Source of the DNA: Isoptericola halotolerans
Lineage (GTDB): Bacteria > Actinomycetota > Actinomycetes > Actinomycetales > Cellulomonadaceae
Direction of reading: 5' to 3'
DNA: 64,000 bases
NCBI RefSeq assembly: GCF_013149785.1
Contig: NZ_JABEZU010000001.1
Span: 186,001 to 250,000 of the forward strand
Shown here one piece after another: positions 1 through 9,055 of this stretch. Within the stretch, counting starts at the first letter, position 1; each line of letters starts with the position of its first letter. A model generated the notes under the pieces. The model was not told where the DNA came from and searched no databases. It worked only from the letters and a program-made list of their open reading frames with translations. Made by a program: the position numbers and the translations under genes.

Positions 1-283
1 CGGGCGGGTTCTCGGCGAAGACCTCGGTGCCGGGCCGCATCCGCACGCCCGACTCGGGCCGCGACGCGGCGAGGCCGGCGAAGGCCTCGAAGGACCGGGC
101 CGACCACGCGGTGACCCGGTCCTGGGGGAGGGCGAGGTACGGGTACCAGAGGGCCGCGGCGACCGTCGACGTGGTCTCCTGCGGCAGGTCCCGGGCGAGG
201 ACCTCGACGCGGTGCCCGGCCTCCAGCAGCCGGAGCGCGCACGTCAGACCCATCACACCGGCACCGACGACGATCACGTCCAC
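1..283 (-). CDS. D-amino-acid oxidase family flavoprotein (cut at window edge)
   Basis: Only the first 94 codons are inside the window; the rest lies beyond base 1. The GTG start at 283 is followed at once by a Rossmann FAD-binding turn (VVGAGVMGLT), then by the family motif ETTSTVAAALWYPY, which is typical of bacterial D-amino-acid oxidases (oxidative deamination of D-amino acids to 2-oxo acids, ammonia and hydrogen peroxide). It starts 32 bases after the stop of the secreted protease on the same strand, so the two may be co-transcribed. No clear ribosome-binding site is seen. The substrate cannot be told from the fragment. Confidence 0.75.
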   Translation of the reverse strand, partial: MDVIVVGAGVMGLTCALRLLEAGHRVEVLARDLPQETTSTVAAALWYPYLALPQDRVTAWSARSFEAFAGLAASRPESGVRMRPGTEVFAENPP

Positions 284-315
284 GTCCCGGATTCTGGCAC
301 GGTCGGCGACAGCGA

Positions 316-3300
316 TCACCGTCTCGGCTCTGCCACGAAGCGCGCCGTGGCCTCCGAGGAGGCGAACCCTCCGTCCGGCTCGTAGGTCGCGGTCACCACG
401 TGCTCGCCGGTGCGCGTGACCGGCCGCAGGCGCACCTCTGCCTGGCCGTCGCGCAGGTCCACCGTGCGGGTCTGCGGGCGATGGTCCTTCTCGTGCACGA
501 CCGTGATGGTCACCGAGCCGCTCGGCTCCGCGTCGGAGGCCTTGACCGTCACACGCACCTCCGGCCGCTCCCCACGCTTGACGGTCTTCGGCACGGTGAC
601 GTGCGTCGAGGTCTCGACGAGCGAGCCCGCGGCCACGAGCGCCGCGATCGGCGTGCGGTGCACCCCGCCCTGGTCCGTCCCCGCGTACAGCCATCGCCCG
701 TCGGCGGCCAGGGAGCGCACCGACATCGCGGAGAGACCGGCCGAGGCCGGGGCCCAGGTGGCTCCTTCGTCGAGGGAGACGAACACGCCTGCGCCGTTCG
801 CGGCGAGGCCGTGCGGGCGCCAGCCGCCGGCACCGGCGACGAGCAGCTCCGTCCCCGCCGCGGGACCGTCCGGCACGGTGGCGGCCTCGATCGACGTGAC
901 GGCGGCTGCCTCGAGGCCCTCGCCCTCCGTGAACGACTTCCCGCCGTCCGTGCTGACGCGGGCGCCGGGCTGCTCTCCCACGACGACGTGACGCCCCTCT
1001 GGACCGACCCGCACCGAGAGCGCGTAGTCCTCGGTCAGTCGCGTGATCGTCCTCCCGAGGTCGTCGGAGCGGTAGAGCCCCGACGACGTCGCCAGCCACA
1101 GGCGATCCTTCCGCACCGGGTCCACGGCGATGTCCTGGATGCGCACCTCGTGCGCGTAGCTCGTCCAGGTGGTGAAGCCGTCGGTCGACACCATGAGGCC
1201 GGTGTCGACCTGGGAGGTGTACCCGACGGCGACCGTGCGCTCGGCATGCGGGCTGAGTGCCAGTGCTGTCGGCGCCCAGCCGCCGGTCGGGCCGATCTCG
1301 CGCAGCCCGGCATCGCCCTCGTCGGCACCTCCGACGACGAGGCGCGCCTGCCCCTGCGCCGTCGAACCGGCCGCCCACACGTCCCGGTCGCCGAGCGGCG
1401 ACTGGGCCACCTCGGTGAGTCCGCGTCCGATGATCCCCTCCGCGCCGATGGAGCCCCAGTCGTGGTCGCCGGGATCGATCTCGGCGAGGGAGCGCTCGTG
1501 CAGCCCTTCGGCATCCACGACGCGCAGCAACGGCTCCCCCTCGGCGTCGACGCCGACATCGACACCGTGGACGTCGGTCCCGGAGACCCCGATCTTCGTC
1601 CACTCGTCCCCGTCCGTGGTCGCGTAGAACCCGGCCTGCTCCATCGCCATCACGATCTCGCCCGAGGGGCGCCCCGGCCAGTGGTCGACGTCGACGGGGA
1701 GGGGGCCGAGGACTGGTAGGTCGTGCGTCCGCCACGTCGAGCCGTTGTCGTCGGAGGTGCTGTAGGACGACAGGCCGGCGATGTAGACCGTGCCGTCGGC
1801 GATCTCCATGGCGGTGGTGTGGCCCTGACCGACGTCTCCGCTCTCGGCCCAGGTCAGGCCGCCGTCGGTCGAAGCCAGGACGATGCCGTCGCCGCGGACC
1901 ATCATGGCGGAGGAACCGTCGGCGACGAGTCCTGCCGGGTACTCGTTCCACAGCTCCGGTGCGTAGGTCTGGACGACCTCGCGCCCCCCTGAGCGTGCAT
2001 CGGCGATCCGGTAGACGCCGTCGTCCGTCGCGATCAGGAACGCGTCACCGGCGAAGGCGACGCCCGCGGGCTGACCCGTCCACGAGGACGCGACGTGCCG
2101 CCAGTCCTGCCCGCCGTCCTGGCTCAGGCGAAGACCGTCGCTGCTGAGGGCCGCGAGCGCGTCTCCGTCGGCGACGAGGTCCTGGATCGCGACGTCGGGG
2201 AACGGCAGCACGGTCCACGTCGCACCCGCGTCGGGCGTGTGCACGAGGCGCCCCTGGTAGCTGGGGTCGAGCACGATCGCGCCCGCCGAGCCGTTGAGCG
2301 CCAGGAAGAACCCGCCGGGGACCTGAGTGTCGGCTGCGGGGATGGCCACCCCGTCCGCGACGGGCACGCTGCGCACCCGGTCCCAGGTGACGCCGTAGTC
2401 CTTCGTGACGAACGGGTGCGCGCCGATCGAGGCGACCGCGAGTCCCGTCCCTGGCGCCGTGGGCGACGTGGCCAGCTCTCGGCCCGTCCCGGAGAGGCCC
2501 ACGTGCTCCCACGCCCCCGGCTGCTCGGCGCCCTCGGCCTGCACGCTGCCGGTTCCTGTCACCGTCCGCCCGGCGATCGTCGCCCGGGCGTCGATCGTAT
2601 GGACGCCCGCCTCGTCCAACGGAAGCTCTCCCCGGTACCAGCCCGGGTTCGCGCCGATGGCGGTCAGCGCCGTGGTGTACCGCTCTCCCGAGGGTGCCGT
2701 GGCATGCACGGTCGGGGTCGACTCGGGAGCCATCGGTGCGTGCACGAACACCGAGGTCTCCCCGGTGGCGATCGTCGGGGAGGTCTGCACCTGCAGCGGG
2801 CGCACGTACGACGCGTACGGAACACGCACGGTGGACCCGTCGGACACGGTGCCGACGACGACGCCGGAGGTCTCGGCATCGACGGCACCCACCGTGGGGG
2901 TGACGGTCAGCTCGACCGACGCGTCCCTGCCTGCCGGGATCCGCACGCTCCGTGCGGACAGGGAGACCTCACCCGCGCTGTGCGCGGAAGCCTCCACGGC
3001 GAGCTTCACCCGCACGGCCTGCGAACCCGCGTTGTGCAGCACGATCGTGCGGGTCCGCGCCGGGTCGGAGCCCATGTCGGCCAGTCCCAGCGACACCGCG
3101 TCCGGCGACGCCGTGACCTTCTGTCCGACCGCGGCGGCGACGTCGAGGGTTCCCGCTCCCTGCACGGAGGGCGAGGCGTCGCGGTCACGAGAGCCCAGCT
3201 CTCGAGCACTCCCGATCAGGGCGGAACGCAGCCGCGGACCGCTCTGTCGCGGGTGCGCCTGCACGAGGAGGGCGGCCGCCCCTGCCACGTGCGGTGCGGC

Positions 3301-4992
3301 CATCGACGTGCCCGACATCCGGTACTGGTCGCCCTCGACGCCGAACGATGCCGGGATGCTCGACATGATCTCGAAGCCCGGTGCGACGATCTCCGGCTTG
3401 AGGGTCGTCGCGTCGCTCGGGCCTCGCGAGCTGAACGACGCGATCTCGTCCGTGCGGTCCGTCGAGCCGACCTTCCCCGTGGCCCGACCGGCGAGCACCT
3501 GCTCCTTGACCGTCTGGTACTGCGCGGAGGAGATGCTCATCATGACCAGGCTCGCGCGGCGCAGGTCGTACCCGTCGGCTCGCAGGATCCGGACCGGACC
3601 GGGCATCGGCCCGTCGACGGGGTCGGAGCGAGGGTCGGTCGGGCTCGGCTCGTACAGCAGCGCACCGACGGCGCCGTGCTTCTCGGCGAGCTCGGCCTGC
3701 ACCAGGTGCCAGTCCTGCACCTGCTCCAGCGAGGAGGCGTTCCGGCTCTCCATGACGACGATCGCACCGCGGACGTCCCCCGCCTGTGCGTAGTCCTCGT
3801 CGCTGAGGCCCTGGCCGACGTCGACCAGACGCGCGGTGAGATCCCGCTGGGGAGGGTTCGCCGACAGCGGGAAGCGCTCGACGTCCAGCGGGACGTGCTT
3901 CGACGCGGCCTCGCCCTGCACGTCCTTCGGGGCGTCCTTGCCCTTCGGCCGGACCAGGCTCAGCGTCGGGTCGATCACACCGGTGATACCGGCGCCGACG
4001 GCGAGCACGCCCTCCGCCGCCGCCGGTGAGCTGACGCTCTGGTCGCCCGGTCCGCTGTTGCCCGCCGCGGCCACGACCACGACGCCCTGCTGGGCGGCGG
4101 CCGTCGATGCTCGGCCGATGGGGTCCGTGCCGTCCCCGGCGGTGCCCAGGCTCATGTTGACGACGTCGGCGGGGTGGTCCCCGAGGGGGTCCGTCGCGGC
4201 CTCCAGCGCGAGGAGCAGGCCTGCGGTGGTGCCGCCGCCTCTCGCGTCCAGCGCCTTCCATGCGGTCAGCGTCACCTCCGGAGCCATCCCGGTGAGGTGC
4301 GACCCGCCTGCGCCGACGATCCCGGCGACGTGCGTGCCGTGCGAGTGATCGTCCATCGGGTCCGCGTCGTCGTTGACGAAGTCGTACCCGTCGACGACGC
4401 GATGGCCCGGGCCGAACCCGCCGCCGAGGTCGGGCAGCGTGTAGTCGATGCCGGTGTCGATGACGGCGACCGTCGCACCGCTGCCCTTCACCGGGAGGCC
4501 GGCGCCGTCGGTGCGTTCCCACACCCGCGGCGCGTTCGTGCTCGGGATGCTCGTCTCACCGAGAAGCTGCACGGGTGCCTCCTCGGTGACACGTGCCACA
4601 CCGGGCGTCGCGCGCAGGCCCTCGAGATCTGCGACGTCCACGGTCGTGACCAGGGCGTCGAGAAGACCGGTGACCGACGTCGACTCGGCGAGCGTGATGC
4701 CCGCGCCGTCGAGCCGCGCGAGGACAGCCTCCTGCGCGTCCGCGACGGCTGTGACGGCGTCCTCGTAGTCGGAGGCGAACGCGCTCCGCGCGCCCGGCTC
4801 CGACGCACGTGCGGTGGCCATGTCCTCGGGCCCGATCAGCTCACCTGCGCTGGGGCCGTCGAACTCGATGATGACGCGGACGTCGTCACCCTCGTCGTCG
4901 GCGGCGGCGGCCGGGGGGACGATCATGGCGGTCGCGACGAACGCGCCGGTCAGGAGTGCGACCGCGCGTCGCAGAGGAGGCTGAAGGTGCAT
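316..4992 (-). CDS. Secreted subtilisin-like (S8) serine peptidase with PA insert, Asp-box repeats and Ig-like C-terminus
   Basis: This is a 1558-residue extracellular protease. The ATG at 4992 is preferred to an in-frame start 72 bases upstream because it opens directly into a signal peptide (basic MHLQPPLRR, hydrophobic stretch, PPAAAA cleavage region). An I9-type propeptide follows. The catalytic triad is Asp179 (VAVIDTGID), His218 (HGTHVAG) and Ser563 (MSGTSMAAPH). A protease-associated domain sits between His and Ser. The C-terminal half has about nine Asp-box motifs of the form SxDxGxTW, suggesting one or two BNR-type beta-propellers, and ends in an Ig-like domain of about 90 residues. 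There is no LPXTG or membrane anchor, so it is probably released. The propellers may bind glycans or a large substrate; that is inference. Confidence 0.9.
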   Translation of the reverse strand: MHLQPPLRRAVALLTGAFVATAMIVPPAAAADDEGDDVRVIIEFDGPSAGELIGPEDMATARASEPGARSAFASDYEDAVTAVADAQEAVLARLDGAGITLAESTSVTGLLDALVTTVDVADLEGLRATPGVARVTEEAPVQLLGETSIPSTNAPRVWERTDGAGLPVKGSGATVAVIDTGIDYTLPDLGGGFGPGHRVVDGYDFVNDDADPMDDHSHGTHVAGIVGAGGSHLTGMAPEVTLTAWKALDARGGGTTAGLLLALEAATDPLGDHPADVVNMSLGTAGDGTDPIGRASTAAAQQGVVVVAAAGNSGPGDQSVSSPAAAEGVLAVGAGITGVIDPTLSLVRPKGKDAPKDVQGEAASKHVPLDVERFPLSANPPQRDLTARLVDVGQGLSDEDYAQAGDVRGAIVVMESRNASSLEQVQDWHLVQAELAEKHGAVGALLYEPSPTDPRSDPVDGPMPGPVRILRADGYDLRRASLVMMSISSAQYQTVKEQVLAGRATGKVGSTDRTDEIASFSSRGPSDATTLKPEIVAPGFEIMSSIPASFGVEGDQYRMSGTSMAAPHVAGAAALLVQAHPRQSGPRLRSALIGSARELGSRDRDASPSVQGAGTLDVAAAVGQKVTASPDAVSLGLADMGSDPARTRTIVLHNAGSQAVRVKLAVEASAHSAGEVSLSARSVRIPAGRDASVELTVTPTVGAVDAETSGVVVGTVSDGSTVRVPYASYVRPLQVQTSPTIATGETSVFVHAPMAPESTPTVHATAPSGERYTTALTAIGANPGWYRGELPLDEAGVHTIDARATIAGRTVTGTGSVQAEGAEQPGAWEHVGLSGTGRELATSPTAPGTGLAVASIGAHPFVTKDYGVTWDRVRSVPVADGVAIPAADTQVPGGFFLALNGSAGAIVLDPSYQGRLVHTPDAGATWTVLPFPDVAIQDLVADGDALAALSSDGLRLSQDGGQDWRHVASSWTGQPAGVAFAGDAFLIATDDGVYRIADARSGGREVVQTYAPELWNEYPAGLVADGSSAMMVRGDGIVLASTDGGLTWAESGDVGQGHTTAMEIADGTVYIAGLSSYSTSDDNGSTWRTHDLPVLGPLPVDVDHWPGRPSGEIVMAMEQAGFYATTDGDEWTKIGVSGTDVHGVDVGVDAEGEPLLRVVDAEGLHERSLAEIDPGDHDWGSIGAEGIIGRGLTEVAQSPLGDRDVWAAGSTAQGQARLVVGGADEGDAGLREIGPTGGWAPTALALSPHAERTVAVGYTSQVDTGLMVSTDGFTTWTSYAHEVRIQDIAVDPVRKDRLWLATSSGLYRSDDLGRTITRLTEDYALSVRVGPEGRHVVVGEQPGARVSTDGGKSFTEGEGLEAAAVTSIEAATVPDGPAAGTELLVAGAGGWRPHGLAANGAGVFVSLDEGATWAPASAGLSAMSVRSLAADGRWLYAGTDQGGVHRTPIAALVAAGSLVETSTHVTVPKTVKRGERPEVRVTVKASDAEPSGSVTITVVHEKDHRPQTRTVDLRDGQAEVRLRPVTRTGEHVVTATYEPDGGFASSEATARFVAEPRR

Positions 4993-5123
4993 GGGGAGGT
5001 GTCTATCCGCCGGATTCTGGCGCCGCAACGCCCCAGAGCGCCGATACCGGCCACTGGCCGACACCGGCCACGAACGTTTACACGGCCGTCATCGGAGACC
5101 CGGTCCCGACGCGGGGGACGCCG

Positions 5124-6140
5124 TCAGATCCAGCCCCGCCGGGAGGCCTGCACGCCCGCCTGGAACCTGCTGCTCGCTCCCAGCCGCCGGAGGAGGTCGG
5201 AGGTGCGGCGCCGCAGGGTGCGGTCGGCGATGCCGAGCTCTCGCGCGATGGTCTCGTCCTTCGCTCCCGAGGCGAGCAGGGCGAGGAACACGAGGTCGTC
5301 GCGGGTCGGACCGCGACGGGGTGGCGCGGCGTCGTCGAGATCGTCGGACGTCGCCGGGATCTCGACGGCCTCGTCCCACACGGCCTCGAAGGCGGTGCAC
5401 AGCACGTCGACGAGCGCGCGGTCCTCGATCACCAGGGCCGTCGGACGCCGGGGGTCGAGCGTGGGGCTGACCAGGGCGATACGGCGGTCGGCGATGGCGA
5501 GCTTGGTGGGCACGGTCCGGGCGATGCGGGCGCGCTCGCCCTGGGCCATGGCGTGCCGCATCTCGGTCCAGGCGCCGGGCCGTTCGAGTGCTTCGGTGGC
5601 ATAGACGACGCGCCACACGACGCCGCGCGCCAGCACGTGAGGCTCCACAGGGTTCTCCTCGGCCAACACGTAGGGAGGGCGGTCGAACTGAAGGAACTCG
5701 CCGGTCACCTCGTGCTGGAGGCGCGTGTACCAGGCCCCGACGGGCGCCGCCCCCTGCACCACACGCACCTTCGCCGTCGGCACCGGAGCGCTCTCGGCCT
5801 GCTCGTACACCTCGGCGAGCTGGGGGATCGCCGAACGGACCCTGTCCAGGCGCGACGCCGTCCGGTCTGCCAGCGTCCGCACTGCCGTCCGCGGGTCGAC
5901 CGCGGTGTACTGGTCTCCCGTCCGCGACCGACTGACCAGGCCCGCGGCACGCAGACGTTCGAGCGTCAGCAGGCTGTCCTCGCCCCCATGAGCGAGGTCG
6001 TTCGCGACATCGACGGGCCGGACCGTCCCCTTCGACAGCACGTAGCGGTAGGCGAGCTGCGCCGTCGTGTCGAGCCCCACGACGTCGAAGGCCGAGTCGA
6101 GCTGAGGCACGTCAGGATCCAGCACGGAGCAGACCTCCAC
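5124..6140 (-). CDS. TrmB-like winged-helix plus LuxR-type HTH regulator
   Basis: This 338-residue protein has an N-terminal TrmB/IclR-like winged helix (about residues 15-75, with TAQLAYRYVLSKG and LERLRAAGLVSRS). The middle region (about 100-260) resembles the phospholipase-D-like sensor part of TrmB-type regulators. The C-terminal LuxR-type HTH (about 275-335) contains DETIARELGIADRTLRRR. This architecture is common in actinobacteria and usually serves as a one-component regulator of nearby genes. It lies upstream of and co-directional with the secreted protease, 131 bases away, so control of that gene is plausible. The GTG start at 6140 is uncertain because no clear ribosome-binding site is present. 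Confidence 0.75.
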   Translation of the reverse strand: MEVCSVLDPDVPQLDSAFDVVGLDTTAQLAYRYVLSKGTVRPVDVANDLAHGGEDSLLTLERLRAAGLVSRSRTGDQYTAVDPRTAVRTLADRTASRLDRVRSAIPQLAEVYEQAESAPVPTAKVRVVQGAAPVGAWYTRLQHEVTGEFLQFDRPPYVLAEENPVEPHVLARGVVWRVVYATEALERPGAWTEMRHAMAQGERARIARTVPTKLAIADRRIALVSPTLDPRRPTALVIEDRALVDVLCTAFEAVWDEAVEIPATSDDLDDAAPPRRGPTRDDLVFLALLASGAKDETIARELGIADRTLRRRTSDLLRRLGASSRFQAGVQASRRGWI

Positions 6141-6300
6141 GTCGAGCAGTCACGAGGCATCGCGAACAGTACTCTGACGATCTGCCGCGCGATGAGCCGT
6201 GAGTTCGCCGGGGCGGTCACCACGTTCCGGCCGAGTTGACCGTGTGGTCGGCACACACCCTTGGATCGGGTCGAGCACCACTGCCGAACGGAGCGCCACC

Positions 6301-7392
6301 ATGACTGTTCCCGCACCCGAGACTGCTGAGCGGCCCGTGAAGCGCCGGCGCAGGTGGCCGTGGATCCTCGGCGGTGCCACGGCGTTCCTCGCGATCGCTG
6401 CCGTCGTCCTCACGCTCGTGTTCCAGTTCGGGCTGCCCTGGTGGAAGGGCGAGGGTGATCATCACCACGTCCACGTGTCCGCGGACGGCGCCCGCCAGCA
6501 CTACCAGGTCCACCTCCCCCCGCAGCACGACGGGTCCACGGCGCTGCCGGTGATGATGGCGGTGCACGGCTGCGGCATGACCGGGTTCGGCTGGAACTCG
6601 ATGAAGGCGTCGACGCAGTTCAACACCCTCGCAGACCGGGAGGGGTTCATCGTCGTCTACCCCACCCAGCGCCCCTTCCAGAGCAGCATCAACTGCTGGA
6701 ACTCCGCGGACCCGCAGAACCAGGTCCGCGGAGCGGGCGAGCCGGCGCTCCTGGCCGGCGTGGCACGCGAGGTCGTCGAGAACTACGGTGCCGACGCTGA
6801 TCGTGTCCATGTCGCGGGCGCCTCCTCGGGCGCCGGCACCGCGGTGATCCTCGGCGCGACCTACCCGGACGTCTTCGCGACCGTCACCTCGGTCGCCGGG
6901 GGCGAGTACGGCCTGAACCAGGTCGACCCGGACGACCCGGACGCCACGCCGCCGACCGCCACCGCACGTCAGGCGTGGGAGCAGATGGGCGACCGCGCGC
7001 GGCCGGTTCCCCTGTTGATCGTGCAGGGCGGTCAGGACGAGGTCGTGCCGCCGGTCGTCGGGGAGAGGCTGGTGGAGCACTGGAGCGCGGTGCTCGACCT
7101 CGTCGACGACGGGTCGCTCAACGACAGCCTGGGTCTCGTCGCCGAGACCGTCGTGCACGAGCCGACAGGCCAGCGGTACGGCTACGAGCAGACGACGTTC
7201 CGGACGCCCGCGGGCGCGACCCTCATCGAGTACGTCTTCGCGGCCGAGCTGGCGCACGCCTGGTCGAACCCCCAGAGCGAGGGGATCTTCACGGACGTCG
7301 CGGGCCCGGACGCCTCGGAGATCGCCTGGGCGTTCGCACAGCTCCACGACGCTGCGGCCGCGTCGGGCACCGGTGCGGGACCTGCAGGCTGA
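6301..7392 (+). CDS. PHB-depolymerase/feruloyl-esterase-like alpha/beta hydrolase, membrane-anchored or secreted
   Basis: This is a 363-residue hydrolase. The ATG at 6301 follows GGAG by about seven bases. A basic segment (KRRRRWPW) and one hydrophobic helix at about residues 20-45 form a signal anchor or uncleaved signal peptide. The catalytic domain resembles the LpqC/PHB depolymerase esterase family: an MAVHGCGM oxyanion region, and AGASSGAG, whose GxSxG serine is the expected nucleophile. Likely catalytic Asp and His follow near VQGGQDEVVPP and the ELAHAWS segment. The family hydrolyses polyhydroxyalkanoate, acetyl-xylan or feruloyl esters; the actual substrate cannot be told. It is convergent with the SLC13 permease, with 30 bases between the stops. 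Confidence 0.8.
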   Translation: MTVPAPETAERPVKRRRRWPWILGGATAFLAIAAVVLTLVFQFGLPWWKGEGDHHHVHVSADGARQHYQVHLPPQHDGSTALPVMMAVHGCGMTGFGWNSMKASTQFNTLADREGFIVVYPTQRPFQSSINCWNSADPQNQVRGAGEPALLAGVAREVVENYGADADRVHVAGASSGAGTAVILGATYPDVFATVTSVAGGEYGLNQVDPDDPDATPPTATARQAWEQMGDRARPVPLLIVQGGQDEVVPPVVGERLVEHWSAVLDLVDDGSLNDSLGLVAETVVHEPTGQRYGYEQTTFRTPAGATLIEYVFAAELAHAWSNPQSEGIFTDVAGPDASEIAWAFAQLHDAAAASGTGAGPAG

Positions 7393-7422
7393 CGCCGACG
7401 GCCGTCGAGAGGGCGTGCCTCC

Positions 7423-9015
7423 TCAGAACGCCCAGACGAGCGGTACGTACAGCACCGCGAAGGCGATGAAGACGAGGGCGAGCGGCAGGCCGAGGCGCCA
7501 GTAGTCCCCGAACCGGTACCCGCCCGGCTGCAGCACCATGAGGTTGACGGGTGTCGCGATCGGGGTGAGGAAGGACGCGGCGCCCACCACGGCGAGCGCC
7601 ATCATGAACGGCTGCACGCTGACCTCGAGCGTCTGGGCGAAGGTCACCGCGATCGGCGCCATCACGAGCACCGTCGCGACGTTCGAGATGAACTGACCGA
7701 GGACGACCGCGAGCACGCACACCACGAGGAGCGCGAGGTGCGGGGAACCGCTGCCCGTGAGGCGCAGGACGACGGCGGCGATGGCGTCGGCCGCACCGGA
7801 GGACACGAACGCCGCCGACAGCGGGATGAGTGCACCGATGAGGACGACGGTGTTCCACGAGATCGCGCGGAACCCCTGAGGCACCGTGATCACTCCCAGG
7901 ACGACGAGCGCCGCGGCCGCGAGCAGCCCCGTGATCACCGGGGGCACGGCGCCGGTCGCCAGCAGCACGATGGCGACGACCAGTACCGCGAGGCAGCGTC
8001 GCCAGCCTCGTCCCAGCGGCACGCCCCGCTGCAGGGTCTGCGACGGTTCGACGGCGATGACGTCGGGCGACTGCGTGTAGCGGTGCAGCGCGTGCCACGG
8101 GCCGCGCACCAGGACGGCATCACCGGGCAGCAGGCTGAGTGCGCCCGACGGCGTGGTCGCACCAGGATCGGTCGACGGGCTGCCACGGCGGAGGGCGACC
8201 ACCACGAGGTTCTCGTCCCGCGTGGTCATGCCGGGGCACACTGTGCGCCCGATCAGCGTCGAGCGCGGGGCGACGAGGACCTCGACGACCCCTTCCGCGC
8301 CGTTGAACAGCCGCCCCGCGTCGAGGTCGGCCGCATAGCTCTCCTGCCAGGACCGGACTCGTTCGCGGGGGTCGGCCGCGGTGTCCGCGAGACGTTCGGG
8401 CGCACGGTCGGGCAGCAGGCGGTCGCCGAGCGTCACCACGAGGAGCGTCGTGACCAGGACGATCGGGAGACCCACCAGGGCGAACTCGAAGTAGCCGAAC
8501 TCGCGGCCGCCGGCGCCGGCGGCGACGTCCGAGACGATGATGTTCACCGGTGTGCCGGTCAGGGTCAGCAGCGATCCGGCGCTCGCGGCGAAAGCCAACG
8601 GGATGAGCATGCGTGAGGGGACGATCCCTGCCCGGGCGGCTGCGACGACGACGACGGGAAGGAGCGCCGCGACCGCACCGTTGATGCTGATCACCGCCGA
8701 GAGCGCTGCGGCCGCGCCCATCACCGCCGTGAGCAGGCCGGCGCGGCCCAGCGACGAGCGGCGCTCGAGCTGTTTCCCGATCCACGCGGTGATCCCGGTG
8801 GCGTCGAGCGCGTCGCTGAGGACGAAGAGCGACGCGATGAACAGGACGATCGGGTCGCTGAAGCCGTCCAGGGCTTCACCGAGCGTGAGCACTCCCGTCG
8901 CCCACAGGGCGACGGGCACGAACAGGGCGACCACCACGAGGGGCACCCGGTTGGTCACGAAACCCACCACCGCCAGTGACAGGATCACGAACGTCGCGAC
9001 CATCGGATCGATCAT
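7423..9015 (-). CDS. SLC13/ArsB-superfamily anion permease with a TrkA-C domain
   Basis: This is a 530-residue inner-membrane permease. ATG 9015 is chosen because AAGGAG lies five bases upstream; a GTG two codons earlier would leave no spacing. Two blocks of hydrophobic helices flank a central soluble TrkA-C/RCK-C domain (about residues 200-320, with VVEVLVAPRSTLIGRTV). The repeated signatures with TGTPVN and IATPVN are the hairpin motifs of the SLC13 (DASS) family, which carries dicarboxylates, sulfate or phosphate with Na+. It lies 40 bases downstream of the flavin monooxygenase on the same strand and may be the last gene of the marR-nmrA-monooxygenase unit. The substrate is unknown. Confidence 0.85.
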   Translation of the reverse strand: MIDPMVATFVILSLAVVGFVTNRVPLVVVALFVPVALWATGVLTLGEALDGFSDPIVLFIASLFVLSDALDATGITAWIGKQLERRSSLGRAGLLTAVMGAAAALSAVISINGAVAALLPVVVVAAARAGIVPSRMLIPLAFAASAGSLLTLTGTPVNIIVSDVAAGAGGREFGYFEFALVGLPIVLVTTLLVVTLGDRLLPDRAPERLADTAADPRERVRSWQESYAADLDAGRLFNGAEGVVEVLVAPRSTLIGRTVCPGMTTRDENLVVVALRRGSPSTDPGATTPSGALSLLPGDAVLVRGPWHALHRYTQSPDVIAVEPSQTLQRGVPLGRGWRRCLAVLVVAIVLLATGAVPPVITGLLAAAALVVLGVITVPQGFRAISWNTVVLIGALIPLSAAFVSSGAADAIAAVVLRLTGSGSPHLALLVVCVLAVVLGQFISNVATVLVMAPIAVTFAQTLEVSVQPFMMALAVVGAASFLTPIATPVNLMVLQPGGYRFGDYWRLGLPLALVFIAFAVLYVPLVWAF

Positions 9016-9055
9016 GGGCACTCCTTCGGAGGGTCGTGCGACGGTGGCCGGGCGT

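Noticed and set aside
400-1719. Plus-strand frame inside the subtilase gene
   Set aside because: Antisense shadow; the subtilase reading is supported by Asp-box motifs across this stretch.
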